Source: Tubulanus polymorphus
Taxonomy: Eukaryota > Nemertea > Palaeonemertea > Tubulaniformes > Tubulanidae
Reading direction: 5' to 3'
DNA: 64,000 nt
Assembly (NCBI RefSeq): GCF_964204645.1
Contig: NC_134025.1
Location: 12,095,001 to 12,159,000 of the forward strand
Numbering within the stretch: position 1 is the stretch's first letter; the number at the start of each line of letters is the position of its first letter. The position numbers and the translations under genes were made by a program. Below, in pieces: positions 1-12,300 of this stretch. The notes below the pieces were generated by a model. The model ran no database searches. It was not told the origin of the DNA and saw only the letters and a program-made list of their open reading frames with translations.

Positions 1-180
1 GCCAGGAGCTAGGCGGTCTAGTGGAAAGACATCGGGCTAGCAATACGCTGGCTTGGGTTCAAATCCCACTCTATCTGGACAATTTTATCAAATTCAAATT
101 AAAATTTATAGAACTCTGATCTCCACACTTTCCTTGAATGCCGTGCACCTCTGTGCGCATATGCGGCATAAATCAGTGAC
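1..180 (+). mobile_element. tRNA-derived SINE, copy A (left edge may be cut by the window)
   Basis: The first 75 bases look like a tRNA: an A-box-like GGTCTAGTGG near 14-23 and a B box GGTTCAAATCC at 56-66. They are followed by a unique body containing TCTCCACACTTTCCTTGAAT and GTGCACCTCTGT. The same head and body recur at 35542-35720, so this is a dispersed SINE and not a working tRNA gene. The two copies are clearly diverged, so the family is not very young here. Confidence 0.7.
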
Positions 181-276
181 GATGCAAGGTCAAATAGCAG
201 AAGTAAACACTCATTATATACGGCTAAATATCCACTGGGTTTTTAAAAGCAAGTGTTTTTTCATTATTGGATTATA

Positions 277-348
277 CCACAGGGACCTGACACAAAAAGT
301 TTTTGACCCCAGTTGAGTATCAGGTAACTTTGTGTCAGGTCCCTGTGG
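277..348. repeat. Perfect 20-bp inverted repeat (hairpin)
   Basis: CCACAGGGACCTGACACAAA at 277-296 is the exact reverse complement of 329-348, with a 32-base spacer. The perfect arms suggest a recent small foldback element, or the end of a larger one together with the palindrome at 398-441. No coding capacity. Confidence 0.75.
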
Positions 349-397
349 ATTAAACAATTACAGGAATACTGGGGCTGGTCATAATTTCACTGAGAAC

Positions 398-441
398 CTT
401 AGTGTCAGTGGTATATCGCTAACGCGACCCCTGACACTAAG
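398..441. repeat. Palindrome of a dispersed repeat family
   Basis: CTTAGTGTCAG at 398-408 is the reverse complement of 431-441, and a CGC/GCG core lies between. A closely similar palindrome sits at about 36965-37001. In both places it lies near a module containing GACTGGGTG and GGTTCAC, so the two belong to one element family. Confidence 0.65.
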
Positions 442-484
442 TCGTGGAAGCCATATACGCGGTGATTTTAAATTCTTTTTAATT

Positions 485-1040
485 CAACTCTAATTATATC
501 ATCACTACTCAGCTCTCATTCAACCGATTTCAAAAAATAACCATCATTGCAAACCTCTGATCTTTCTTGTTCTTACTGTTGTGTTTATTTAGTCATTTTG
601 TCATCGTATTTTGTGTATGAAATGATTTTTCATGACTTGTCAAATATCCACGAGTCGCGCAGAGCGGTATCTATTGTTGTGTTGCTAAGATATTGATTTT
701 TTCATGAGGGTGAGTCTTGCGAAGAACCGTTTTTACGTAAAACAAAAGCGGTACTAAAATATTTATAGAGGCAATTTCCAGCCACTTGAACTTCAAATAT
801 ATTCTTTGGAGTGTAAACAATGAAAAGATAACAACATAAGGTCAGTGTAGGTAGTTTATTTATTGAAATCGGATGAGTAGTTGCCGAGTACTGAGTGGTT
901 AAAGTGCCGACTGAGTGCCAGTCGGCAATTTCGACGTAAAATAACGACTATGTGACTGGGTGGGTGGTTCACAGGAGCTCTTTAGTATAGGCAATATACG
1001 GAGCTCCGCGAACCCGCCATTCTCAGGACTGGGTGGTCAT
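485..1040 (+). repeat. Dispersed repeat of about 550 bp, copy 1
   Basis: This stretch matches the reverse complement of 34275-34806 over almost its whole length. Shared blocks include TATATCATCACTACTCAGCT, CTCTGATCTTTCTTGTTCTTAC and GAACTTCAAATATATTC (long stretches of identity). A shorter relative of its right end (about 80 bp, from GTGACTGGGTG to CTCAGGACTGGGT) recurs at 37013-37096. No coding sequence is recognisable, so it is probably a non-autonomous transposon or retroelement piece. The short ORFs in it are chance. Confidence 0.7.
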
Positions 1041-2961
1041 AATTATTTGTTTTGTTCATACACTATCAATTGTGGAAAGAACGAACAAAAAATCAAAAAT
1101 GAAGATTTTGTTTGTCGTGTTTCAGTTTTTATGCGAGAAGGCCAGGAATTGGGAAACCCAAGACAAGTCAGTCCCAAAAAAAAACTTAACTGAGTGATAC
1201 ACTTGACTAGACTTACCCCGTGAATGTGAAATCAAGTTCACAGATTTCTATGCTTTACCGAAGTATCGTCTTAAATACGACATAGGCCTATACAAAACTT
1301 GAAGGAGACGGCGACGATGTCAAAACTGAAACTGCAACTAAATTACTAAATCGTTACTCGAAGAATAGAATCTGACAGTCAACCATTTTCCTAATGATAT
1401 CACTAAAACACGTAGCGTGGACTCATTTGCGGATGATTCATATAAGGTCAGCTCCGATCTCAGGAACTCTTAAAATTACGTATCACAATTTTAGGGAAAT
1501 TTTGATGCCCCCTCCCCTTGTAATAAGCTATAATATATTTTGGCAGACCCCCTATAATATTACGTAAGAAATATTAAACCCCCAATTTTCTAAAATCTTT
1601 ATCACGGTAACTAGTTTGAATGCTATGATCAATATTATACCATTTTTAATATTAGTTAAATGAAGCATCATCTTAAGAAAATGGTCAAACTTCATTCCTG
1701 CCCTAGTTTCACTCAGATTCGATTCCTGTAGAACAAGATTTCGTGATGGAGGATATTTTGTGGTTTGCTATACTACTGGTTCCTCAACTTCTGTCTTCTT
1801 TAGTCCTATCCAATTATCCAAGCTTTCCATCAACAACAATTAGGCCACCAACAACTATATTTCAGAAGCCATCACAAACAAACATGAAAAATCTCATCAA
1901 TCATATACGACAGTATTTGAAATTTTATTGTAAATCAAACATACAAATACAGCATCATCCTACTTATATCAATATGAATCTACTCATTTTATGGAATGTG
2001 AAAAAATCTATTTTTTGGATCACATTTTCAGACCAGCTGAAAAAGTTTGTATAAAAACACAACACTACTTCTACAGTTTAAGTACGGTGTAGATTAAGCT
2101 ACAAAACAATGCTACTAACCAGTAGTAAAACAAATCATAAGAACTTATCAAATTTGTTAGTTATAATATTGAGACAGCGGGTTGCTGATTTCTTTTTTGC
2201 AGCCATTCTTAGTGACCACTTTTAGTAGGCAGGTTTGAAATTGGTTGAATCAAATTTCAATATTCCCTTCTGGCACCGCCCTACCTTTTTCGGAATAGCA
2301 CAGTCCGTAAAACTGATCGAAGGCTGGTAGAGAGTTTGTAATCTAGAAAAGCTATTACAAAAGCGGAATAAATTCGATCAAACCTGCCTTAGAAAGTGGG
2401 AGACAAAATCGTGTGACTTATTTTCACAACATCTCTGGTCAAGTCCCAACACATGATGTTAAGTCTGGACCACAAAAAATTGGAAGAATTGCAACACATA
2501 TGATGTGTTAGGGCAGATGGGTGCAGGCTGCAGATTGATACATGCCTTTATTAAAGCAAAAGCTAACTAAGCCCTGAGCTAACTCAATTCAAAATGAATT
2601 GAATCAGCCCCCGGATTTAAGCTACTACGCTACCAGTCTATAAAACTGGCATCGGCATATTGAATTGCTAGTTCTTTTTTACGAATGTATTGATTTCCAT
2701 TAACACAAAAATGTTGCTAACCAACATTATTATTATTATTTCAGGGATACTATGTGCACTACATCATCGATATCAGCATTTGAAAATAACAATAATTTTG
2801 AATTTAGCAGATAAATATCACGACTCCTATTCAATAATCTCTGTCTCAATAAAGACAAATTTTGAGTGGATACGCCCTATGTCATCAATTTTGGGGCTAG
2901 CTTCGTCAGACTGGTTGCTCGTCAATTCAATTCAATTGTCGATATTCAAAATCAAAATAAC
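1041..2961. other. No gene recognised
   Basis: AT-rich spacer downstream of the WDR90-type gene. It holds several short ORFs (the longest about 100 codons) that are low in complexity, have no recognisable domain and have no splice partners. I see nothing supportable beyond the likely distal polyadenylation signal at its right edge. Confidence 0.5.
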
Positions 2962-2967
2962 TTTATT
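2962..2967 (-). terminator. Candidate polyadenylation signal of the WDR90-type gene
   Basis: On the minus strand the sequence reads AATAAA about 370 bases after the stop codon at 3337-3339. No closer canonical signal was seen. Position and strand fit, but an alternative signal cannot be excluded without transcript data. Confidence 0.35.
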
Positions 2968-3336
2968 TATCCTTAATATCATAGTCAATGTTGATAATAT
3001 TATGTAATGTATGTTATTCTTCTGCAGGCGTCAACAATCTTTCAAATTAGTTTTCTTGTTTTAATCAGGCAATGGTACGAATACTGATTCATTTGAGTGT
3101 GGTGGCTATTGTCCTCTAGCGGATAAACGATTTAAAGAATCAGCAGCAGAGGTCAAATTATCATAATTCATTCAATGGAACACTGTTACAACGAACACCA
3201 GGGAAGCAGAAAATATGTTCGCTATAGCGGATAGTTCATTATATCCAGTATGAAATTAGCAAAATTGTCCGATTTGGCAATATTCGTGACAAATTTGACA
3301 TCGGGTGGAAAAAACTTAATACATATTGGACACGCC

Positions 3337-6300
3337 TTAGACTAAGACATCCCAGACAAGAATTTCATTCATCGAAACGGAGAACAAATATTTGCCATCA
3401 TTGGAAAATTTGACTTTGTGTACACCATCGCTGTGCCCAACATAGTCCTGGAAACTACCTTCAAAGTAATCCATTACTTTCAACAAACGCTCTGAAAAGC
3501 AAAAATTTTGAATACAAATTATCTTTTTTTGTACCTCATCAAATGGAAATTAGATTGATGTAACATATTGATATCCAAGCACTTACCATTTTCACCGAGA
3601 GCTATAATTGGTGCGACCGAACTCATTTCCATACACCGTGCCCAGTGACCGAGGGAAGCCTTGTTCACGACCTGTAAACAGAAAATATTTAAAAAACAAA
3701 ACGCGTAAGTACAGTTGAACTCGGTTTTCAGGATCTTATTCAAGCATTTTTCCAAACTTGAATGAAAAGATAATAATAACAGGATTGATCAAAATATCAA
3801 TCTGGTCCTGGTCTAACTGTACCTTTTTCTCAGATAAACTGTAAAACTGCACATGTTTTTGCATTCCGTAGCCGGTATATACTATATGATCGGAATCAAT
3901 TGATGAAAATCTCGCAATGCTCGGAGGCAATAATTGATACACATTCTGTAAATTAAAATTGAAACATTAACCATATACAACAAATAACTTAATGAATCTA
4001 AATTAAACAAATTTGGGTAGAGGAGTCTCTATCTTTCTCCTAATAACAATAAAACCTAGTTACAACTAAGAATTAACACTGAAAAGGATAATACAGGCTC
4101 TAATAAGCCAAGCCTATCACAGATCCTTCACAAGTGATGATGATGATTTTTTAGTCTTGTTGCCAATAGCAGCAACCACTGAATATTCAGTAGTGATCAG
4201 ATAAAAACTTTTGAAAAATAAGTTTCATGTTGATCTGTTAATTAATGTAGGATTAATGTAGTGATTCAAAGAAATATGGCGAGATGTTTCACTTATATGT
4301 CTACTGGTCATGTCCATTATTAGATTTTCTAAGAAATGGAAAAAACTTAATGTTTACCCCATCTCAGATTTCTATATCTATACCTTTTCATTCTTTTTGA
4401 TAACGGCCCCATCTGGTGTAAATGAAGGAGCTGGAAATGTGAGCCAATCCATGAGCTCACAAAAATCTTTTAACCAATCAGCAGACCAAATGCTAACTCG
4501 TTGATCGGCACTGGAAACGAGCCAAAGATTTTTCTCAGGCGAACTACCGAATGCATCCTAGAAATACATGACAATGGAATATCACAGATCATCGGGACTT
4601 ATCAGGCATTAGATCCGAGCGTCAGAAAACCAAATTCTGCATCATGCAATTAATTTTCATTTAAGACAATCGAACCGATGACAGTTAATTTTCTTGTTGT
4701 ATTACTGATTTTAAACAACCGTCCTTCTAGCTCTTTTTTACCTCATTTTTACCTGACCCGACAGACACAGGGTGGGCAATACTTGTATTAAATGTCATTG
4801 AATAAAATTAATAACAGTCAACCTCGCTTCGTCGTCGGTTAATTCGTATAACTACCTAATTCGTATTAAAATTAAAGATTTCCTCGGTTATTCCTTTTAG
4901 TTTCCATCGCATAATTTGTACTTTGTAATTTGTAAATTGTAGCCATATCCACGGTCCTTTTCTTAAAAACAATTGAAAATGCGACGCGTAATTCGAATCC
5001 CATTGTTCCGCCTGCGGCAGTGATTGGCAAGCTTATCAATCACTTGTCAGCCATTTCCAACATTTTCCCGCCAGTTAAGTCTAAAACAATAAATGGCTGT
5101 GGTACGTGGCGTTTGTTCCAATGATAGTGGAAACAATTCTTAGCAGGTTTTTATTTGTAGTTAATACGAATAGATAAATCGTTAATTCTAAGAATTATAC
5201 ATAATTCATGGAAAATATGAATTACGAGGTTGACTGTATTTGCGATTATGAAGGGCTTCAATATCGCACGCACCTGATTTGGTGTAACATCAATACAGTT
5301 TATAGGAGCGCCTTTATGGTCATTGATGATGCGTACAGTGATTCCAGTAGGAGCACTGCTTATCGCGACTAACCCATCACAACCACCCGATATTATCATT
5401 CGACCTGAAAAATGGAAAACTTTCAGATATTCATTGATACATGTTTTATGTTGTTACATATTTGAACCCACTAATCTGCGAATGACATGAAAGAAGTGAC
5501 TCTCCACAATCAAAGTAAAAATCCGAAAATCAATAAGTACATTGATGATGCAGACACGTGACATTTCGGCTATTTCGTGACGGCCATCATCAGGGGGAGT
5601 ACACTCACCGTCATAACTAAAGTTGATTGCTGTAACTGCCACAGAATGGGGGTGCATTTTCAACACCAGTTCAACTGTATTCAAATCGAACATTCGCACG
5701 GTTCCATCGCTATAACCTGCCACAACATCGGGTAAGAGCGATTTCGACGACTCTTGATGTTTCACGACCGGGGAGCCAACGTTGTACGGCGTACTTTTTA
5801 CAAGCGGTCCAGGCTTCTTTGGACCAAAAGCAAGACAGTTACAAGACTGCAAAACAGAACATTGAGCAAACGATCAGACATTTCAGGTCCATCATGTAAA
5901 TGAACTAACTCAGTTCCACAGTTCTGTGAAAATTTGACTTGCCGAGTTGAATGTTTGAAATTGAGCCGATTTCAACTCAGAATGGCTAACTGTTCACTCA
6001 CTGCTTGATCATGATTAAATTTGATTTTTGTATAACATGTATAAGAATGGCTTCATTAAGATAATGCATTAGATCCCTCATTACTTGGAAGCCACCGCTT
6101 AAATCAGTGAATTTAAAAAAAAATCACTGAGTACGGAGAAGAAAGACCACTGCATTTGGTGTGCAGAAATCAGCCTAGTGGTAGCTGGTTTCATGGAATG
6201 GACATGAAATCAATCGTCCCCTTAAGGTTGAATGTATCATGACGTTAAAAATAGAAATGAACGCTCTGCGTATTTCAAGGATGTATGAATACTACGTGAA

Positions 6301-9300
6301 GAAATTACCTGATTCTGCACTTGAAACTGTAAAATTTGTTCCCGGTCGTCGATCGACCAAACGCGTAGCGATCCATCATCAGCACATGTGGCAAAGAATG
6401 GGCTTTCGCACATCGCAATATCAGTCACCTAAAAACAAATGAAGCGCCCGGTATGGATTCGAGGTTAGCAGGGAGTACCAAATACTCTATATATCTGAAG
6501 ATTCGTAGAGGAGCCGCGTTAACCGGGTGTAGAATATATATGAGACGAGTAGTACTTTATAGGTAAACTATCTTATTTTTCGCACGAGCTTTCGCTACTA
6601 GTGTATAGAAGCTTCATTAGGAGAATGAATGAGTACAAGTTAAGTTTTTCCATCGACTATACTATTTCACATGATGAAGCTTCTATACACTAGCATCAAA
6701 AGCTTGTGTGTTTGAAATAAGATAGCCTACAAAGTACTACTCGTCACACTAATATTTTCACATTCTTTACACATCCTTACAATTACCGTAGCTGTTTTCA
6801 CAACAAAACAAGTAAATCATTCTACCGGTATATATGTAGAATACGGCTGGCTTGTATATACCAAAGTATTACAGTGAAGTGATGAAACAAAATAACAAAA
6901 TAGTTTATTATTTGTAAATAATGATCTCAAATTAAAATGGAGCAAATCTTCATTTTGTCGAGCTATGGAAGCATTAGAGTGAAAAATATTGGGATGTGAT
7001 TTTCTAGGCTGGGATCATATTTTGGGGTAAAATCTGAGGCCAGAAAATAAAATTATATTTGCCGGAAAATATGGTACATACCTTGTTGCCATGTCCACTA
7101 ACTAGTCTCATAGTGGAGCGTTCTGGCCAGTTCACGTACCACAATGTTCCTGAAGATGTACCAACAATACCCTAAAAGTTAAAAGGTATAAGATATGAAT
7201 TATCTTGATAAATTCATGCACATGATCAAACAGTTGAAAATGACTGAAAATAGCAGGAAATTATGGCCAGCCAGTTCATTTCCCTGTTCAACTAGCCTAA
7301 GTTTCTATCATGGTCCAAACACATATTCTAACCAGAGCCATCAGGGCCATACCTAGCAGGGAGGCGGGGCCAGTAACTGCCCCAGAAATTTGATTTGTGC
7401 CTTTTTGCAAATATTATGGTTATATTCTCAGAACTGCCCTTTTTTGGGTTTACCTGTACCCCCAAATTCAAATGCTAGGTACGGCCATGGCCTTGGCTTC
7501 ATGCTTATCTGATTATTTTCAATCAAACCCACGAAGATAGTGTACCCAGCAATTGTTGTGTTACAAAACTGATTTCAACCATATGGCCTGATTCCTGAAA
7601 AATATTTAGTCATGACTTTCATAGTCTGACTCTGCAACGAAAAGAGTGTAAAACTGTACCAATGGTAACAATTTTGTCAGGGTTCAACCGTATACCATGA
7701 AGGTTTTATGCGATAACCAAAGAATAGGATTATATCCACCAATGTTTCAAATGTTTCATTAATGTTTGAGGCAGATTTGCCAACCACATTTTCACTCACT
7801 GAAGGCTAGCAGCATTTGAGATTAAAAATGAAGATCAAAATTGTATGTCCATACCATATCTAGAGTGTCATCGAATGTAAATGAGACAATAACACCATCA
7901 AGATGAATTTCATCTTCCATCAGAAGTCCCCCTTGTCTCATGCCGTGTTTTTTCCCTGGTAGTTTCATCTCACCGACACCGACTACGGACCACATCTTCA
8001 ACGTATGTCCCGCACTAGCAGTTATCAGTCGTCCGCAGCGGCACTTCAGGAACACTGAAAAACAAATCAGAACATGAAGAATAATTACTGCAATGCACTA
8101 TCTGCAGCCTTGACCTACCCATTCACCTAAGACTCTTAAAAGAAAATCAACTAACATTGAACAATTACAAAAGGCCTACTTTAAGACATTTTATCACCAC
8201 ACTTTAGAAATGTGACCGGTATGGTTTCAAACTATACTGGTGAATGTCTGAAGGGTGGGGTTCAGGGCTGTAGATTGACATCCACCTAAATTAATCTATG
8301 ATTATTTCCCGGACCCAACCGCTCGGATAATTGATGTTTACACCTTACACCTTACTGGAGACATTTTCAATTTGGAGAGAAATCAAAAACGACCTACAAA
8401 AAGCTCCAGACATCAAACACTTAGTCAAACACACACTTGGCCCAATCTATTCAAACCCAATTACCTAATTCATAATTGTCCGCATTCCAGTGCATAAAAA
8501 TCTTGTTCGTCCTGGTATCGATAGCTAACACCTGACCAGAACTACTGCCTACGTATAATATATTATCATTCGCATATTCTAAACAAGTGAACGCCACAGT
8601 CTCCTTCATCTATAATAAACGAAATAGAAGGACAATTTTCATTTAATCAAGATGTCTAAATAACTTTGAATGAGCATAATTTTCTGTCAGTCAAACTTTC
8701 TAACCAATTCCTGCTTTGCAGCTTGATCTGATGATAGTAACAGAGATGCTAGGGCCAAAGTACCAGAATTCAGGAATTAAGAACAGGGGTCTTTTTGCGT
8801 TTTTGCATCGCCGGAAATGCGTTCTAGAGCGATCTGGGTATCTGAAAATACGACGGCAGGCATTCGTTGTGCTTCACATCCCTCGCTGCTTATGCCGCGC
8901 GCTATCCGGGTGACGAAGAATATCATTTTTCCCGCCACTACCGTATTTGACCTGGTCTTGACAAACGACGCACTACGCCACGCCAGCTAAGTCTAACTTA
9001 CGAATGTAGTTCGATAAGTAGTCCCCGTTACTGTCCTTACACTCTAGCCAGTGCCAGTTAAATTTATTTTTTATACCACTGTCAATTGCCTTTATATCGG
9101 CCGACTCCCGACTGACAATCTTTCCGTGCGTGCTCATTTTGCAGACCGTCCCGCTTGACAGCTGCAGGCAAAAAGAAAGTTACAAAGCTGCGTGCCTCAG
9201 GACATAGCACGCACGTGGTAATAATTAAGATGATATTTATTAGATAACATCTTAATTATTACCATGTGCATCTTCACATCGTTGGCCGTCAGCGGGACGA

Positions 9301-12300
9301 TGTACAACAGCGCGTAAAGATAATTGACTTTTAATTGGAAATGGCCTCACAACAGTGGCGCTCCGCCTACGCACGCACAGATACCAAACAAGCACACATA
9401 TATACATTGTAGCAGAACGTCCTCGGAAACAGAGACCAAGATAAAATAACACAGAAGCGACGACGAGTACAAGCAAACAAACGCTTTTACGGTCCGTGCC
9501 ATTACTGGTCGCCGCGAGGAATTCTCACCCAATTTCCGGAATTGACATCGGCGATCCTAAATTTCCGGAATTCCGGATATTTCCGGAAAACTAGCATCTC
9601 TGTAGTAATTTTTAAGTTAAACACATTCGCTGCCACAGCCGGTGCGCTTCTTGCCAGTCGCTACTAGTAGTTGGCAATAGCTATCACGAAGTTAGCCACC
9701 ATTCAAAATTAATCACTGCGTTTTAAGAATGCAGCAGTTTTTTTCACATTGCCAGGCAATAAGGAACTACGTCATTCCAATTGCCAGAGCTCAAATATGC
9801 TTCTTAAAAATGCATACCTCTTTATGTTGGTACTTGATCAATTCTTGCGGTACGTTGATTTCATGAACTTTCAGTTCTGCCTCGCCACCAGTTTCTTCCA
9901 ACAGCCAGAATAATATGTTTCCATCATCGCCGACGCAAGAGAATTCATTCGAGGTCGTCGGGTCCCAGCGTATGTCATGTATGGCGATGGCCGTTTCTGT
10001 GTGTATGAGTATCTGGTGAGTGTACGTACTCCATATTACGATCAAGTTCTCCCTGTAATCGCCTGTGAAGGCAAAGATGAAAGAAAGCAAGCAATAAGTA
10101 GGGGATAGATATGCATGCGTACCAACCAATACGAATTGAAAATTGTATAGCTTCAATATCTAACTCTTCAAGCGGGAACAAAAAAAGTACTTGACCCCAA
10201 TTTCACGTAAGGAGATTATGTGTTTTTTTTAAATATATTGCTGAGTTATCAAATAGGAAGATTGTAAGTTAAAACATGTGGAAATTTTCCTAAAAGAAAA
10301 AAAGTTTTTTTCTTTGTATGCATGAGTCATGAATGAGACTGATGAGATGACAGCTCATCAAGATGGCAGCCAATAGGGTAAAAATTGGTGGATAAAAACC
10401 AGTTTCATACGTCAAAGATCCCTTCCTAATGTACCCTGATGTATACCCATCACGGATTTCAACGAAAAATGGCAAACCATCAGGACGCCACTAGTCTTGA
10501 AATTCAGGACTAGAATGACCTTTTGATACATAGAGATATGAAACGTCGAGGTAAGTGGTCGAAGCATCTACAAAATTTCCCTTGAAAACTTCGATTCTGT
10601 GTAAAACGCGCTGATTTTGGCAAACAAGAATAGCTGCCAGTTGGCCATTATAATTCTGATTGGGCCAGTTTTTTGGTTGCAGAGGTCTCTCAGATAAATA
10701 CATGTATAAACCAGTTATCAACACAAATCCACTTAAGCGTCTTCTGAAGATTCCCCAAACTGGATTCTGCATGGACAAACGGTCAGACGAATGACGGATA
10801 AAAGTGAATGCAATAGCCCGCTGGGGCTAAAAACCGTACGATTTTGGAATTTGTTAAATGTTTCTAACTTACTGACTGAGATTAGGAAGCGATCATCCCG
10901 CGAATAATCCATACAAACTATGTCCGTCTTATGGTGAGACAACACGGCAGTACATTCCATGCTGATCAAATCCCACAGAAATATCGCACTCGGGGTGTCT
11001 GACTGCGGGCCACAGGCAGATGCCATTGCCTATAAAAATCAGATGTTATTTGTCGTGAGGAACAATCATAGCGTCATGGCCTTTATACAATGATTGTAGG
11101 AGTGCTGCTTGTCACCCTTTTATTCCCTTCAATTCCATGCTGGAATGGCCATGCACCTGCCCGTGGCAGAGAAAATCGTACAGTATCTTGAGTTATTCCA
11201 CTAAACCTCTTGCTTGCCCACTGAGTTGGGGAGAACTGGGTACCTGGTTATCTGATCAACTGTGTTTCGTTGAAATATTTATTTATGAATACCTAAACAG
11301 GGCTGCCATTCTCTGCAAAGCTTCAACAGCAGGTCCTAACATTATTGGCTTCATTTCATTGAAAAATGGATTAAAAGTTCTAAAAGAACCATACCTGACA
11401 GTCATTCTGCAATGCTAAACATGATATTTCCTCCACATGACCTAAAATATACCAATAAGATTCATCAATACATATTAGAAGGATGGATATCACATCATCG
11501 TGTACAACTAGATAATTACCCATTAGGTGTTTTTGTTTTCCTGATGCCAAATCCTCCACAATTACAATACATCCCAGCGTATAGGCGAAAAATCCTTAAA
11601 CAAAGAAATTATTCACTCACTTTACTAGATCTCCAGGAGCAAGTAAATCAGACAAAACTTAGATTTAAGATGAGTCTAAGCTCTTTTTGTTCTCTTGCCA
11701 ATCTATCGACTTAAGACTGATCTTACGATTGAAGATTATTTTTGGACTTTCCATGCGACTTTCCTGAAAACCAGATCCTGAGATTTTGCGAACTTTATTT
11801 CGAAAGAAATTTTTTCAAAAAATATTGGGTTCTCAAACTTCTAGACGGTCTAATACGCTTCCCTACACTAAAATATTACAATTTTTGGAACTAAAATTTG
11901 TATTTCCGAGTAGTACTTACCCTTTCCTATGGTTTTTGCCAATATTTTCTAAATTTGGATTTATCGCCAATGGTTTTTCTATACGACCCGGCCCTGCGGT
12001 ATTGCATTTAGCCACCGGCGAAATCCGCCATCTTTTTTCGTCATAGCAGACCAAAAAAAAAAAACAGCTATGCGGGGCAGGTGGGCGGGATTCCCACCAT
12101 AGGAAAGGGTAAGTACTACTCGGAAATACAAATTTTAGTTCCAAAAATTGTAATATTTCCATCGAGTACTGTACCCTTTCCTATGGTTTTTGCTAGACTA
12201 GCCTAGCACAAGGATGGTGGGAAAGGTAGATAGAAAAACCACCGCTCAAACGCAAGGTAAGAGGGAAAAAGAGAGCACTTACCCAAGCACGGAATGGAGC

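Noticed and set aside
1-80. Possible functional tRNA gene
   Set aside because: Has A and B boxes but the arms do not pair into a cloverleaf, and the same head is joined to the same non-tRNA body elsewhere: a SINE.
10330-10375. CTGATGAG with a nearby complementary TCATC as a hammerhead candidate
   Set aside because: It forms only a plain hairpin; the GAAA core segment is missing.
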